Assembly: GCF_000972495.1 (NCBI RefSeq)
Contig: NZ_LATM01000003.1
Coordinates: 124,001 to 188,000 of the forward strand
DNA length: 64,000 nt
DNA from: Hymenobacter terrenus
GTDB lineage: Bacteria; Bacteroidota; Bacteroidia; Cytophagales; Hymenobacteraceae
Direction: 5' to 3'
Shown: positions 8,211 to 17,542 of the stretch, one piece after another
How the letters are laid out: every line of letters begins with the position of its first letter
Position numbering within the stretch: the first letter of the stretch is position 1
Translations under genes and position numbers: made by a program
Notes under the pieces: model-generated
What the model saw: only the letters and a program-made list of their open reading frames with translations
What the model was told of the DNA's origin: nothing
Database searches by the model: none

Positions 8211-8798
8211 ATGCCCCGCCCCGACGCCTTTGCCCAAGCCCAGCCCGCCAGCCGCGCCGAGTGGCGGCAGTGGCTGGCCGATAACCACGCTACCCAGCCC
8301 GGCGTGTGGCTGGTCTACTTCAAGAAAGAAACCGGCCAGCCCAGCGTAAGCTACGCCGAGGCGGTGGAAGAAGCCCTTTGTTTTGGCTGGATAGACTCGC
8401 TCCCACGCAAGCTCGATGCCGAACGCTCGCAGCTGCTCTTCACGCCCCGCAAGCCTAAAAGCGGCTGGAGTAAAGTGAACAAGGAGCGGCTGGTGCGCCT
8501 AGAACAAGCCGGCCTGCTCCAGCCCGCTGGCTTGGCTGCCATTGAAGTTGCCAAACAAAACGGCGCCTGGGAGAGCCTCGACGCAGCCGAAGCCGGCCAG
8601 GTTCCCGATGACTTGGCCGCAGCCTTGGCTGCTAATGCGGAGGCACAGACCAACTTCGAAGCCTTCTCACCATCAGGGCGTAAAGCAATTCTGACTTGGG
8701 TGCTGGGTGCCAAACGCCCGGAAACCCGCGCTCACCGCGTGGCGGAAGCCGTGCGCCTGGCCGCCCTGAACAAACGGGCTAATCTCGACCGGGAATAG
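8211..8798 (+). CDS. YdeI/OmpD-associated family protein
   Basis: A 195-residue cytoplasmic protein. The core motifs of the YdeI family are present: SRAEWRQWLADNHA, GVWLVYFKK, SYAEAVEEALCFGWIDS near residue 50-60 and RKPKSGWSKVNKERLVRLE. The C-terminal part ends in helices with EAFSPSGRKAILTWVLGAK and RVAEAVRLAA, as is usual. The biochemical function of the family is not established. It stands alone, 130 bases after the esterase gene with a terminator between. Confidence 0.88.
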   Translation: MPRPDAFAQAQPASRAEWRQWLADNHATQPGVWLVYFKKETGQPSVSYAEAVEEALCFGWIDSLPRKLDAERSQLLFTPRKPKSGWSKVNKERLVRLEQAGLLQPAGLAAIEVAKQNGAWESLDAAEAGQVPDDLAAALAANAEAQTNFEAFSPSGRKAILTWVLGAKRPETRAHRVAEAVRLAALNKRANLDRE

Positions 8799-8901
8799 CT
8801 GGTTGTTCAGGTAGCGTTCGGTTCTCGTTTGCGCCGACAGTAGAGAAACTAGCACCGCGCTTCGCCTATGAAGTCTTTCCCCACTACCGGGAGCGGTTTC
8901 G

Positions 8902-9110
8902 TCAATGGTCGTAGCTCACGACGCGGGTGATTTTTCAGCGGCCGGCTTGCTGCCACAGCATCACGAATTTGGAGTTGCCGCACTCGTCGCGGCCATTTTC
9001 AACGTGCAAAACCGGTGGACCCCCATGTGCATGGCTCCGTATTCTTTCACGGGGTACACTTCCAGGCTGCCCGGTACCAGCGTGCGGGTGATGTCGGGCG
9101 TTTGGGCCAC
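8902..9110 (-). pseudogene. remnant of a DUF4440 (SnoaL-like) protein
   Basis: On the minus strand, TPDITRTLVPGSLEVYPVKE and YGAMHMGVHRF match the second half of DUF4440 proteins. The frame then shifts near 9003-9006 and continues ENGRDECGNSKFVMLWQQ, AGR, stop, KITRVVSYDH. In the family this end reads x-G-R-W-K-x-T-R-V-x-S-Y-D-H, so TGA at 8937-8935 replaces the tryptophan codon TGG. The N-terminal half is not recognisable. With one frameshift, one nonsense change and no N-terminus it is a decayed gene. Confidence 0.75.
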
Positions 9111-9430
9111 TGCCCGGCCCTGCCTTGCGCGGTCGGCTTTGGTGGTAGGCGATGGTGCTGGCAAGAACCAAAACCACCAAGATGTTTACGATGGTGCCAT
9201 GTATAGAAGGAGCGATAAGAAAGGCAAACGACGGGTTCGCCTCTCGTGGGCAAATGACGCCTTCCAGCAGCACCAAATGGGGATAAGATACCGTAGCTAG
9301 AGTACCAGGAGCTAGTGCAAATTAAATGCTGCGAAGTGGAAGCTCCTGGCACTCCAGCTTTTCGTCTTGACCCAAGCTTGCCGATGGTTCTGATTCTAGA
9401 TTTGTCCCGCAAATCTTCGTATTGGCCCCT

Positions 9431-10561
9431 ATGCTCTCTGAACCTGCCTATCTGACGGCGCGCATGGCCGCGCCCCTGATTGAAGCTCACTTTGCGCGGC
9501 ACCGGGCGGCCAGTCCCGACGAGATAGCCGGGCTGGCCGCGCCGCCGGAAGCGCGCTGGGTAGAAGCGGTGATTGACGTGGCCTTTTGGGCCAGCCTGCG
9601 CCGGGAAGAGGGGCACCCGCCCCGGATTTCGCTGGCGCTGCTGCCGCCCGGGCAGGCCCGGCAGCCGCTACTGTTCGGCCAGGGGCGCCGCCTCACGCCC
9701 TACACCCTGCTGAAGCTGGCGCCCGCCGTGGAGCAGCCCGGCATTCACCTGGGGGTGTGGCACGACGAGGAGGGGCTCTACGTGTGGGGCACGGCCACGG
9801 CTATTCCGCCGCTGTGTTTCGTGCTGGAAGTGGTGGAGCCGGGCCTGCTGGTGGTGAAGCACCGCCGCGCCGGCGGCTTCGGCAAGTTTGTGAACGTGGC
9901 CGTGCTGCGCGGCGACCGGTTGCAGCTGGTCGATGAAGGCAACGTGGGCTTGAGCGACTGCCCGGCTCTGCACACGTTTCTGCCCGGCCGCAGCCTGCCC
10001 ACCGGTACCGGCGAAGCCGACAACGCGCTGCTGGGACTGGCCGCCGCCATGCGGGCCCACGGTCGCGGCGGCCTGGTGTTGGTAGTGCCCCCCGGGTCCA
10101 GTCAGTGGCAGGAATCGGTGGTGCACCCCATCACCTACTCCGTAGCGCCGGCCTACCAGGGGGCCAGAGCCGGGCAGCGGCCGGGGCAGTTGGGGCAACA
10201 GCGGCAGGACCGGTTGCGGCGTAACATCGGCGTGGTAGGTGGCTTCACGGCCATCGACGGGGCCACGGTGATTACGCAAGAGTATCATATGCTGGCGTTT
10301 GGGGCGAAGGTGGCCCGGGCCAAGGCCAGCACGCCCGTCGACAAAATGGTGCTCACCGAGCCGGTGGTGGGCAGCGAGGCTGTGCATTTGCACCCGGCGC
10401 AGTACGGTGGCACCCGGCATCTGGCCGCTGCCCAATTCGTGCACGACCAGCACGATTCCCTGGCCCTGGTGGCTTCCCAGGACGGCTATTTCACGGTATT
10501 CGCCTGGTCGGAGGTGCTGCAACAGGTGCACGCCCACCGCATTGACGTGCTGCTCCTGTAG
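9431..10561 (+). CDS. DACNV-type (DisA_N-like) sensor domain protein
   Basis: A 376-residue cytoplasmic protein. The C-terminal half (about 190-376) resembles the diadenylate-cyclase DisA_N fold: a DGATVI motif near residue 280 matches the DGA motif, and GGTRHLAAAQF near residue 335 matches the RHRAA motif. The N-terminal half is probably a further sensor or regulatory domain. In true cyclases the RHR motif binds ATP; here it is RHL, so cyclic-di-AMP synthesis is doubtful and the 'putative sensor DACNV' family is the better match. ATG 9431 was chosen over an upstream TTG. No effector gene is adjacent. Confidence 0.7.
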   Translation: MLSEPAYLTARMAAPLIEAHFARHRAASPDEIAGLAAPPEARWVEAVIDVAFWASLRREEGHPPRISLALLPPGQARQPLLFGQGRRLTPYTLLKLAPAVEQPGIHLGVWHDEEGLYVWGTATAIPPLCFVLEVVEPGLLVVKHRRAGGFGKFVNVAVLRGDRLQLVDEGNVGLSDCPALHTFLPGRSLPTGTGEADNALLGLAAAMRAHGRGGLVLVVPPGSSQWQESVVHPITYSVAPAYQGARAGQRPGQLGQQRQDRLRRNIGVVGGFTAIDGATVITQEYHMLAFGAKVARAKASTPVDKMVLTEPVVGSEAVHLHPAQYGGTRHLAAAQFVHDQHDSLALVASQDGYFTVFAWSEVLQQVHAHRIDVLLL

Positions 10562-10606
10562 CGCACAAGCGGTTCTCCGGTCAGTGTACACGGCGCGGGT
10601 GGGGAA

Positions 10607-10644
10607 CCTCACCCCCGGCCCCTCTCCCAAGGAGAGGGGAGCCG
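10607..10644. repeat. REP-like palindrome between convergent genes
   Basis: CACCCCCGGCCCCTCTCC followed by AAGGAGAGGGGAGCCG gives a stem of CCCCTCTCC with GGAGAGGGG. This motif is widely repeated in bacterial genomes between genes. It may also end transcription of the gene at 9431-10561. Confidence 0.5.
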
Positions 10645-10686
10645 AACGAAATCAGTACACGAAAACGAACTTGGGAAACGCTCTGG

Positions 10687-11781
10687 TTACTGCGGCACCG
10701 CCAGCTTGAAAATGCGGAACGGCTCGGTGCGCTGCGAGCGGGGAATGTGCAACTGCGAAGTCGTGACGTAGACGGCGCCGTCGGCGCCCACGGAGAAGCT
10801 GTCGGGCCACTTCAGCTGGGCGTCCTGCGCCACCACCTGGAACTGCCCGGCCGGGGTGACGCGGGTCACGGCATTGTTCTCGATGTCGGTGAGGTAGAGG
10901 TTGCCGGTGGCATCGAAAACCATCCCATCAGGCGGGTTGGTATTGGCCACCAGCTCCACGCGCTGGGCCAGCTGCGCCGGCGACAGGGCCTCGTCGCGCA
11001 GGTATTGGGTGGCAATGCGGTAGAGCGGGCGGGCCGTGAGGGCGTGGTAGTAGAGGTATTCGCGGTTGGGCGACAGGGCAATGCCGTCCGAATCGATGGA
11101 AGGCAGCTTGCCGCTGGGGTTGCGCCACACGCGGCCCTCCACGGTTATAATCAGGTTTTCTGATTTGGTGGACGGGTGGTTGCCCAGCAGTCGGCGGCTG
11201 CGGCCCGACGTCAGGTTCACCACGATGATGGCGCCCTGATTGGAGTCGGTGATGTAGGCGACGTTGTTCTGCGTGTCGATGCGCACATCGTTGAGGTAGC
11301 TGGTGGGGTAGGCCACGGTTTCGTCGAAGTTGATGCGCTGCACTAGCTGCCGTGTGGCGACGTCGAACTTGAGCAGCTTGGCGCCCCCGGGCACCACGCC
11401 GCGCATCAGGGGCGAGGCCGCGTCGAGCACCCATAGGAAGTTGTTAGCATCGACGTACACGCTCTGCACGCACACAAACTTATTCTGGGGTGCCATGGTG
11501 CGGTCCCAGGTATTCCACTCAGCGTCGGGGAAGGGGGTGGCCTGGGTGCCGTTCACCTCCGCTACCGAGTAGGGAATGGTGTCGGTTTCCATGCGCGGGA
11601 AGTTGGCAAACACGCGGTTCTCGCGGGTCACGGCCACGCCCGTCCATTGCACCGGGGACGTGGCCACGGGCGTCAGCGTCGCGTTCAGCGATGGGGTGGC
11701 GGGCGGGGTCTCGTTGTCGTCGTCTTTGCTACAGCCTGCCAGCAAGAGTAGGGCCAGGCCCAGCATTAGTACATTTTTCAT
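10687..11781 (-). CDS. SMP-30/Yellow-like beta-propeller lipoprotein
   Basis: A 364-residue lipoprotein: signal peptide MKNVLMLGLALLLLAGCSKD with lipobox LLAGC. The mature part reads as a six-bladed propeller of the gluconolactonase/major-royal-jelly (Yellow) type, with repeated strands such as LNDVRIDTQNNVAYITDSNQ, SDGIALSPNREYLYYHALT, DGMVFDATGNLYLTDIENN and PDSFSVGADGAVYVTTS. These match the N-D-x-x-x-D, S-D-G-I-A-L-S-P and D-G-M motifs of the family. Start ATG 11781 was chosen because it begins the signal peptide; an earlier ATG would add 13 residues. Substrate unknown; it could be a lactonase or a ligand-binding protein. It stands alone. Confidence 0.85.
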   Translation of the reverse strand: MKNVLMLGLALLLLAGCSKDDDNETPPATPSLNATLTPVATSPVQWTGVAVTRENRVFANFPRMETDTIPYSVAEVNGTQATPFPDAEWNTWDRTMAPQNKFVCVQSVYVDANNFLWVLDAASPLMRGVVPGGAKLLKFDVATRQLVQRINFDETVAYPTSYLNDVRIDTQNNVAYITDSNQGAIIVVNLTSGRSRRLLGNHPSTKSENLIITVEGRVWRNPSGKLPSIDSDGIALSPNREYLYYHALTARPLYRIATQYLRDEALSPAQLAQRVELVANTNPPDGMVFDATGNLYLTDIENNAVTRVTPAGQFQVVAQDAQLKWPDSFSVGADGAVYVTTSQLHIPRSQRTEPFRIFKLAVPQ

Positions 11782-12036
11782 CAAACAGAGGGTAGAGGGT
11801 GAAACATGCCGGCACATCACGTGTCCGGTTTCGGTCTACGCGGCCCTCCACCGTTCTGGTCAGTAAAAGCCAGTGGCTGGCTGTTAATTGAGGGTTTATA
11901 CGGAAGAAGGGCGGTGGGAAGTACGGAGGTTTTATCCGGGTCACCTCACATACCTAGGGGGAGCCTAATGGCGCATAGCAGCTTTAAGACTGCTATAGAT
12001 GGCCTTCGGGCCAAGTGGTGGGAGAACTGAGCTGAA
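11782..12036. other. intergenic stretch without recognised gene
   Basis: No open frame here resembles a protein I know. It should hold the promoter of the minus-strand lipoprotein gene that starts at 11781. A 20-codon frame near 11970-12029 (MAHSSFKTAIDG) ends in TGA and may be chance. Confidence 0.4.
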
Positions 12037-12075
12037 AACAAAAAAGCAGGCTGCCCAATTTGGACAGCCTGCTTT
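12037..12075 (-). terminator. intrinsic terminator of the GH18-CBM6 chitinase
   Basis: AAAGCAGGCTG (12043-12053) pairs with 12065-12075, with GCCC/TGG extending the stem, and on the minus strand it is followed by a run of T. It lies 25 bases after the stop at 12100. Confidence 0.8.
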
Positions 12076-12099
12076 ACTCAATCATCAATTACCTGTTAG

Positions 12100-13704
12100 C
12101 TATTTTACGAAGCGGTGGGTAGTGGTTTTCTGGTCTTGATCAGTTACTACCAGCGTGTAGATGCCGGCGGGCAGCTCTGCCACGTCTACAATACCTTTTT
12201 CGCAGGCGCCCTGGGCTACGGGCTTGCCATAGGTATTCAGAACGCGGTACTGGCTACCGGCCAGGCCTGCTTCTGAGGAGAGGTGGAGCTTGTCAACCAC
12301 CGGATTGGGATAGATTTCCAGGGACTTGGCGCTGGCGTCTTTGGCCGTAGTGTTGGCGGTCCGGGCGTTGGTTTTGGTAATGCGAATCCAGTTGAGGTTG
12401 TAGCCGCCGGTCTGGGCATAAATACCGAAGTTGTAGGTGCCGGCATTGAGGGTGACGGTCTTCGAGATGGTGGTCCAGTTCTGCCAGCCGCCGGTCCCGG
12501 GCAGGGTGGTGCTGCCCAAGGGAATGGTACCGGCGTTGAGGTCGGCGGAGATGGTACCGCCGCTCGTGCCGCTAGCCACGCGAAACTCGAGGGTGTAGGA
12601 GCCGGAGGAGGGGAAGGAGAGGCTATTGAAGACGAGGTAGTCGCCGGCATCGACGTAGCCCGCATTCTGGCCGCCGCCGGTGTCGGAGCAGGCTTCGAGG
12701 GTCATGCCGCTGTTGAGGCTGGCGGCCTCGGCTTCGAGCAGGCGGCTGAACCCGTTACCCACGGGCGGCGGGTTGCTGCCACCGCCACGTGAGACAACCA
12801 CTTGATTGATGGCGGTGAGCAGCGAGTTATTGCCGGTGGCATCCTGGCCGAGGTGCCAAATCATGATGCCGCCGCCCTGGTCGAAGGCCAGGTTAGTTTT
12901 GCTCTTGATAGTAGGAATACCGTTGTAGCCTACGCCGTTGAACTGGTCGGCGTTGGGGTCGGCACCTTGCGCCAGCAGCGTAGAGAACGGTACCCCGTTA
13001 GGCTGGCCGTAGAAGGGCACGCCCAATACGGTTTTGCTGGCTGCCAGCCCGCGGCTCCGCCAGTACGAAACCGACTGGGAGGCCAGGCTGTAGGTGGAGT
13101 GAGCCGGCGCGACGTCGTCGTAGGCCATCACGTTGAGGAAGTCGATGTTGTTCAGCACGCTGTTCTGGATGTAGGGGCCAGCCCAGGAGCCTCCGGCTAC
13201 GGCCGTGGTGAGCAGCTTGCCGCGGCTGTGCAGCCGATTGGCCAACTCTTGCATCAAGGACGCATAGCTGTTGGCGGTGTTGGCGTCGGGGTGCTCCCAG
13301 TCAATGTCCACGCCATCGAGGCCGTATTGGTTGACGAAGTTGACCAGGTTCGTGGCGAAAGTGTTGGTGTAGCCGCCGTTGTTGGCAATCGAGACAAATA
13401 CGCTGGGGTTGCCATCGAGCCAGCCGCCGACGGAGATGAGGACTTTTACGCCGTTGGAGTGGGCGGCGCTCACCACGCTTTGCAGCTTGGCCGGGTTCTC
13501 GATGGGCTTGAAGCTGCCATCGCCGTTGGGCAGCAGGAAGGCGTAGTTGATGTGGGTGAGCTTGTTGAACTGAATACTGCTCACTTCCCCGTTCCAGGAA
13601 GGCACGTACCCAATCACTTTAAACTGGGCAAATGCTGGCCCCGTGGCCAGCAACAGCAGCAAGACCAGCGCCCTGCGTAATAAATGTTGACTCATGGTTT
13701 TCAT
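12100..13704 (-). CDS. secreted GH18 chitinase with CBM6-like module and T9SS sorting domain
   Basis: A 534-residue exported protein. A signal peptide (residues 1-27, ALVLLLLLATGPAFAQ) precedes a GH18 TIM barrel (about 28-335): FKVIGYVPSWNG, KVLISVGGW and the catalytic DGVDIDWEHP with Glu137 as proton donor. A carbohydrate-binding module of CBM6 type follows (about 360-475: LLEAEAASLNSGM, YVDAGDYLVFNS, WQNWTTISKTVTL, YNLNWIRITK). The last ~80 residues are a type A T9SS sorting domain (LEIYPNPVVDKLHL ... THRFVK). It is the first of four large secreted hydrolases in the same direction, each with its own spacing, so probably separate transcripts. The CBM-to-linker DNA is nearly identical to that of the GH64 gene at 21023-22963. 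ATG 13704 was chosen; 13695 is also possible. Confidence 0.94.
   Translation of the reverse strand: MKTMSQHLLRRALVLLLLLATGPAFAQFKVIGYVPSWNGEVSSIQFNKLTHINYAFLLPNGDGSFKPIENPAKLQSVVSAAHSNGVKVLISVGGWLDGNPSVFVSIANNGGYTNTFATNLVNFVNQYGLDGVDIDWEHPDANTANSYASLMQELANRLHSRGKLLTTAVAGGSWAGPYIQNSVLNNIDFLNVMAYDDVAPAHSTYSLASQSVSYWRSRGLAASKTVLGVPFYGQPNGVPFSTLLAQGADPNADQFNGVGYNGIPTIKSKTNLAFDQGGGIMIWHLGQDATGNNSLLTAINQVVVSRGGGSNPPPVGNGFSRLLEAEAASLNSGMTLEACSDTGGGQNAGYVDAGDYLVFNSLSFPSSGSYTLEFRVASGTSGGTISADLNAGTIPLGSTTLPGTGGWQNWTTISKTVTLNAGTYNFGIYAQTGGYNLNWIRITKTNARTANTTAKDASAKSLEIYPNPVVDKLHLSSEAGLAGSQYRVLNTYGKPVAQGACEKGIVDVAELPAGIYTLVVTDQDQKTTTHRFVK
12337..12754. repeat. about 418-bp near-identical segment, copy 1 (CBM6 module)
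   Basis: This segment, encoding the CBM6-type module and linker, is repeated with only scattered single-base differences at 21262-21680 in the GH64 gene. Flanking enzyme and sorting-domain sequences are much less alike, which points to recent module shuffling or gene conversion. Confidence 0.85.
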
Positions 13705-13849
13705 ACAAAAAGAGTTGGGGTGAAACAAAATAAAACTGGTTGAGAATGAGGCTAACGTGGCGACGGAACGGGGCCTGCTTTGCTTGAAGCACGAAGCCAA
13801 AAGAGAGAGGGAGCCGAACTGGGCACTTATGCCGAAGTGGTAGGGCGTT

Positions 13850-13888
13850 CACCGGCGGTGAGCGGAACTGGTCTGCTCACCGCCGGTG
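13850..13888. other. GC-rich hairpin downstream of the dual chitinase
   Basis: A perfect 14-bp stem (CACCGGCGGTGAGC, 13850-13863, with 13875-13888) lies 9 bases after the stop of the gene at 13898-17488. There is no T run on the minus strand, so it is a 3'-end structure rather than a classical terminator. The upstream-gene interval 13705-13849 shows nothing else. Confidence 0.5.
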
Positions 13889-13897
13889 GTTAGGATT

Positions 13898-16800
13898 TTA
13901 TAATGTGCCCTTCACAAAGTGTTTGGTTACCGGAGCCTTCTCAGCGGAGGTCAATCGGATGGTGTACATGCCATCTTTCAGCGCTGATATATCGACGCGG
14001 CCGCTGGGGCCGGACCCTTTCAGCACGGGCTGGCCCCAGGCATTCAGAATCTCGAACTGGATGCCTTTCTGGCTTTGCTCACCTTCAATCAGGAGGTAGT
14101 CTACCGCCGGGTTGGGATATATTGCCAGCTCCGGGGCTGCCGTCCGCGCACTGCCACCGCAGGGGCCTTGCAGGCGCCACACGCAGTCGGTGCAGCTGGC
14201 GGAGGCTGGGTCTTCGCCCTGGGTCCACCACTTGGCGGTGTAGACGTTCCCATCTTTCGATACCTGATTGTCTTTGACGTAAACCGCCGTCGATACCCAG
14301 GCCGGGACGCTGCACGTGTTGCCGCCGCTGCCGTTCACGGTCACCGTCACGGCGGCGGAGGTAGTTACTGCGCCTTGGTTGTCGGTGGCGCGGGCGGTCA
14401 GGGAATAGCTGCCGCCGCTCACATTGGCCCACGTGAAGCTGTAGGGCGCGGAGGTGGCTGTGCCCAGCAGGGTGCTGCCGTTGTAGAACGCTACCGAGCT
14501 TATCGTGCCCGGAGCCGCATCGGTGGCGTTGGCGCTGAGCGTGATGCTGGCGGGGGCAGTGTAGGTGGCGCCATTGGCCGGGGCGGTCAGGCTCACGGTC
14601 GGGGGCGTGTTGGTAGTCCCCGGGTTGGGGTTGCCGAAGAAGCTAGCCGCATTATTTACGAAGGAGTCACCCTGGGTTTTATCCCAGTTGATTGACCACG
14701 TCATGATGCCTCTTAAGTTGGGATACGTAGCGGAGAGCGTGTACTGCCCGCCGTAGGAAACTCCTTTAACCAAGTAGTTCAAGGCCTTGGTTACTTCCGT
14801 CGGCGATACGTAGCCACCGGCCGGCGCAGCCCCATTGCTGGAGGCCGGCAAGCCAAACGCCACTTGGTCCTGGCGCAGCGCGGGGAATACATTGGCCGTA
14901 TTTCTGGCCACGGGGAAGCCTCGCAGCAGCATGTCGGTCATCGAAACGATGAAGTCTGCCGTGCCCTGGGAATAAATACGCTCGTCGAGCGCATTCTGAG
15001 AGCCCGTGTTGTAGTACTGCACGTGCACAAACGTGAGGATGTCCCGTAGCCCGTGCAAAATGGGCAGGTAGCCGCCGAAAGCCGTACCATAGTTGCCATA
15101 TCCGCCTTGCACGTATTGTACTTCCGGCGCAGCAGTCAGCCAGAACTCTTTCCCCTGGCCTCTGAAAAACGCGGTGAGCTCCCGTGAGGCCACCACCAGA
15201 TTATTTATCTTGGGAGTCGTGGAATTCTTGAAGTTGCTGTCGCCGGCATTCAAGATGACGGACGTTCCCTCCAGGTCAATATCGAAGCCATCAAAGCCGT
15301 ACTCGTTAATGAGCGCCTTCATCGAAGTCACGAACTTGTCTTTGTCGGCGGTGGTGTTCAGCTCCACCGGCGCATCGGCGCCGCCAATTGAAATCTGGAC
15401 TTTCCGGCCCTGGGCCTGCAGGGCTCTCATGTCGGCAATAAACTCCGCCTTGCTCTGCATGGTCGGGGCAAACGTCATGGTCATATCGCCGGGCGCAACG
15501 GGCGTCGCGAAGGCAATGTTGACCACGTTGTACTTGGGGTTTACCTCTTTGAGGCGGATGTAAGGCGCGCTGGCATTGTTCCAGTTGTGGAAGTAGCCCA
15601 CGATTACCTGGTTTTGCAAAGCGGGCGGCGATGGCGGGGTCGTACCCGTCGTAACGGTCACGCTCACAGCGGCCGACGTCGTGGTGGCGCCAGCGTTGTC
15701 GGTTGCCTTGGCCGTTAGGGAGTAGGTGCCGGCGGCGGCGCCGGTCCAGGTGTAGCTGTAGGGGCTGGTGGTGCTAGTACCCAATAAGGTAGCTCCATTG
15801 AAGAACTCCACTTTGGCCACGGCGCCGTCGGCATCGGCAGCGGTGGCCGTGAGCGTCAGGCTGGCCGGGGCCGTGAAGCTGGCGTCGTTGGCCGGGCCAG
15901 TCAGGCTAACGGTGGGTGCGGTGTTGGGGGTAGGCGTGGTGCCGGAGCCGAATACTTCGTTCAGCTTGTTCACCAGCGGTGCTTTGGTATTGGGGCTGGA
16001 CACCAGCTTGCCGCCGTAGGTTGTGGTATTGGTGGTCAGGTCAAGCCAGTCGCCGGAGATGCTCCAGACGATGGCGCCGGCCAGCTGCTGGTCCTTGATG
16101 TACTGGGCTTTCAGGCCAACCGAGCGCTCATTGTCGTAGCTCAGGAAGTAGCTGCCATTCGTTTTGTAGGGGACTTTCGCATCGTCGTCCCAGTGGTCGG
16201 TCCAGCTGGTAGTGCCGGCCAGAATAGCGTTGTAATTGGGGGTGCCGTCCCATACATCTTTGGGCCAGTTGGCAAAATCGGCGGCCGTCATCACCGAGCC
16301 ATCGGGAGTAACGGTTTCCTGCCGCTTCACGGTGGGGGCATTCAGGGCGGCCGGACCGCTGGTTACCACGCCGCGACCGTAGAAAGCCACGCCCAGGTTC
16401 ACTTTGTTCAGCGGAATACCCGCGGCCTTGATTCCCTTGGTAGTAGCATCGAGGGAAAAGCCAGCAAATTCGGCGTTGGGATAGTCATACAGCGGCGAAT
16501 TATGGCCGGCTTTGTTCGACCAGCCCCCGTTATAATCATAGGTCATGAAGTTGAAATAGTCCATCGACCGGCTCAACCGGGCCCAATCGAACTGGCTGAA
16601 TTTGGTGGGCGTAGCGCTGAAAGCGGCCGTGATTAACTTGTCCGGACCGATGGCGGCGCGGATGTCTTCTACCAGCACGGCGAAATTGGCGTAGTCGCTG
16701 GCCTGCCCGGTAAAGTTCATGCCGGCCTGCCCAGGATACTCCCAGTCCAGGTCGATGCCGTCGAACCCCAGCGCAATCAGCCGTTTGCAGTCATTGACGA

Positions 16801-17488
16801 AGGTGGCTCTTTTGGCCGGATTGGCCGCCATGTCGCCGAAGTGTTTGCTCATGCTCCAGCCGCCCAGCGAAGCCATGGCTTTCACCCCTTGCTGGTGCGC
16901 AAGCTCGATCAAGCCCAGCCGGCCGCCTTGCTTATGAATGGCCAGCGGAAAAGCGCCCGTGGCGCCTGTATTGATGTTCGACCAGCCCCCCGGAGCATTG
17001 CGGTAGCCCAAGGTGTAAGCGTAGCTGGCGTCGGAGATGTACTGGATAATGTCGAGCTCGCCTTGCAGCAGGTATAAATCCCAGCTGCTGTAGATATCGG
17101 TGTTAATAAGTGCCGCCGGCTGTTGGTCAACGCCCGGCTGGCTAATGTTCTGATTCCGGTAGTCACCGCTGTGAATGGACCCGTCCACAGCAACGCCGAA
17201 GAAGGAGAAATTTAGTATCGTGTATTGAGAGTAATCGACGTTTAAGTGGTTGAGACTTCCTTTCGGGATAAGGCCTGGAATATCTTTCCAAGGCCCCCAC
17301 TGCGTGATATAGCCAATAATTTGCTTGTTGTGGTCGGTTCTTTTTTTAGGAACCGTTGGGTTGACTTGGGCGCGTATGACCCCGGGTAGGAGCAGGAGAG
17401 AGACAATCAGCAAACAGGCCACGGCCTTTATTCTCTCAAGAAGTAATTCTCTGCCGCTCTTTGAGGGCAGCGGGTGAAGTTGTTTCAT
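13898..17488 (-). CDS. large secreted chitinase with two GH18 domains, T9SS cargo
   Basis: A 1196-residue protein. Signal peptide 1-41 (VACLLIVSLLLLPGVIRA). First GH18 domain about 55-505, with GVKAMASLGGWSM and the catalytic FDGIDLDWEYPG (Glu250). A Big_9-type Ig domain follows (about 520-620, APTVSLTGPANDASFTAPAS). Second GH18 domain about 630-965, with KVQISIGGADAP and catalytic DGFDIDLEG (Glu about 740). A second Ig domain (about 975-1075) has the same opening motif, then a CBM5/12-like module (CSVPAWVSTAVYVKDNQVSK, YTAKWWTQGEDP) and a T9SS sorting domain (LAIYPNPAVDYLLI ... TKHFVKGTL). The dual-GH18 layout resembles ChiA of Flavobacterium johnsoniae, a known T9SS chitinase in which the two catalytic domains act on the chain in different ways; that complementarity here is inferred. 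Confidence 0.95.
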   Translation of the reverse strand: MKQLHPLPSKSGRELLLERIKAVACLLIVSLLLLPGVIRAQVNPTVPKKRTDHNKQIIGYITQWGPWKDIPGLIPKGSLNHLNVDYSQYTILNFSFFGVAVDGSIHSGDYRNQNISQPGVDQQPAALINTDIYSSWDLYLLQGELDIIQYISDASYAYTLGYRNAPGGWSNINTGATGAFPLAIHKQGGRLGLIELAHQQGVKAMASLGGWSMSKHFGDMAANPAKRATFVNDCKRLIALGFDGIDLDWEYPGQAGMNFTGQASDYANFAVLVEDIRAAIGPDKLITAAFSATPTKFSQFDWARLSRSMDYFNFMTYDYNGGWSNKAGHNSPLYDYPNAEFAGFSLDATTKGIKAAGIPLNKVNLGVAFYGRGVVTSGPAALNAPTVKRQETVTPDGSVMTAADFANWPKDVWDGTPNYNAILAGTTSWTDHWDDDAKVPYKTNGSYFLSYDNERSVGLKAQYIKDQQLAGAIVWSISGDWLDLTTNTTTYGGKLVSSPNTKAPLVNKLNEVFGSGTTPTPNTAPTVSLTGPANDASFTAPASLTLTATAADADGAVAKVEFFNGATLLGTSTTSPYSYTWTGAAAGTYSLTAKATDNAGATTTSAAVSVTVTTGTTPPSPPALQNQVIVGYFHNWNNASAPYIRLKEVNPKYNVVNIAFATPVAPGDMTMTFAPTMQSKAEFIADMRALQAQGRKVQISIGGADAPVELNTTADKDKFVTSMKALINEYGFDGFDIDLEGTSVILNAGDSNFKNSTTPKINNLVVASRELTAFFRGQGKEFWLTAAPEVQYVQGGYGNYGTAFGGYLPILHGLRDILTFVHVQYYNTGSQNALDERIYSQGTADFIVSMTDMLLRGFPVARNTANVFPALRQDQVAFGLPASSNGAAPAGGYVSPTEVTKALNYLVKGVSYGGQYTLSATYPNLRGIMTWSINWDKTQGDSFVNNAASFFGNPNPGTTNTPPTVSLTAPANGATYTAPASITLSANATDAAPGTISSVAFYNGSTLLGTATSAPYSFTWANVSGGSYSLTARATDNQGAVTTSAAVTVTVNGSGGNTCSVPAWVSTAVYVKDNQVSKDGNVYTAKWWTQGEDPASASCTDCVWRLQGPCGGSARTAAPELAIYPNPAVDYLLIEGEQSQKGIQFEILNAWGQPVLKGSGPSGRVDISALKDGMYTIRLTSAEKAPVTKHFVKGTL

Positions 17489-17542
17489 GGTTTGTGAGGT
17501 GAAAAAGGTTGAGTGTGGTATTTCAGTATTGTGCTGCTCCCG

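Noticed and set aside
8935..9276. Intact 113-residue protein
   Set aside because: Its N-terminal half does not match the DUF4440 family, and the matching parts lie in two frames with a stop; it is part of the pseudogene.
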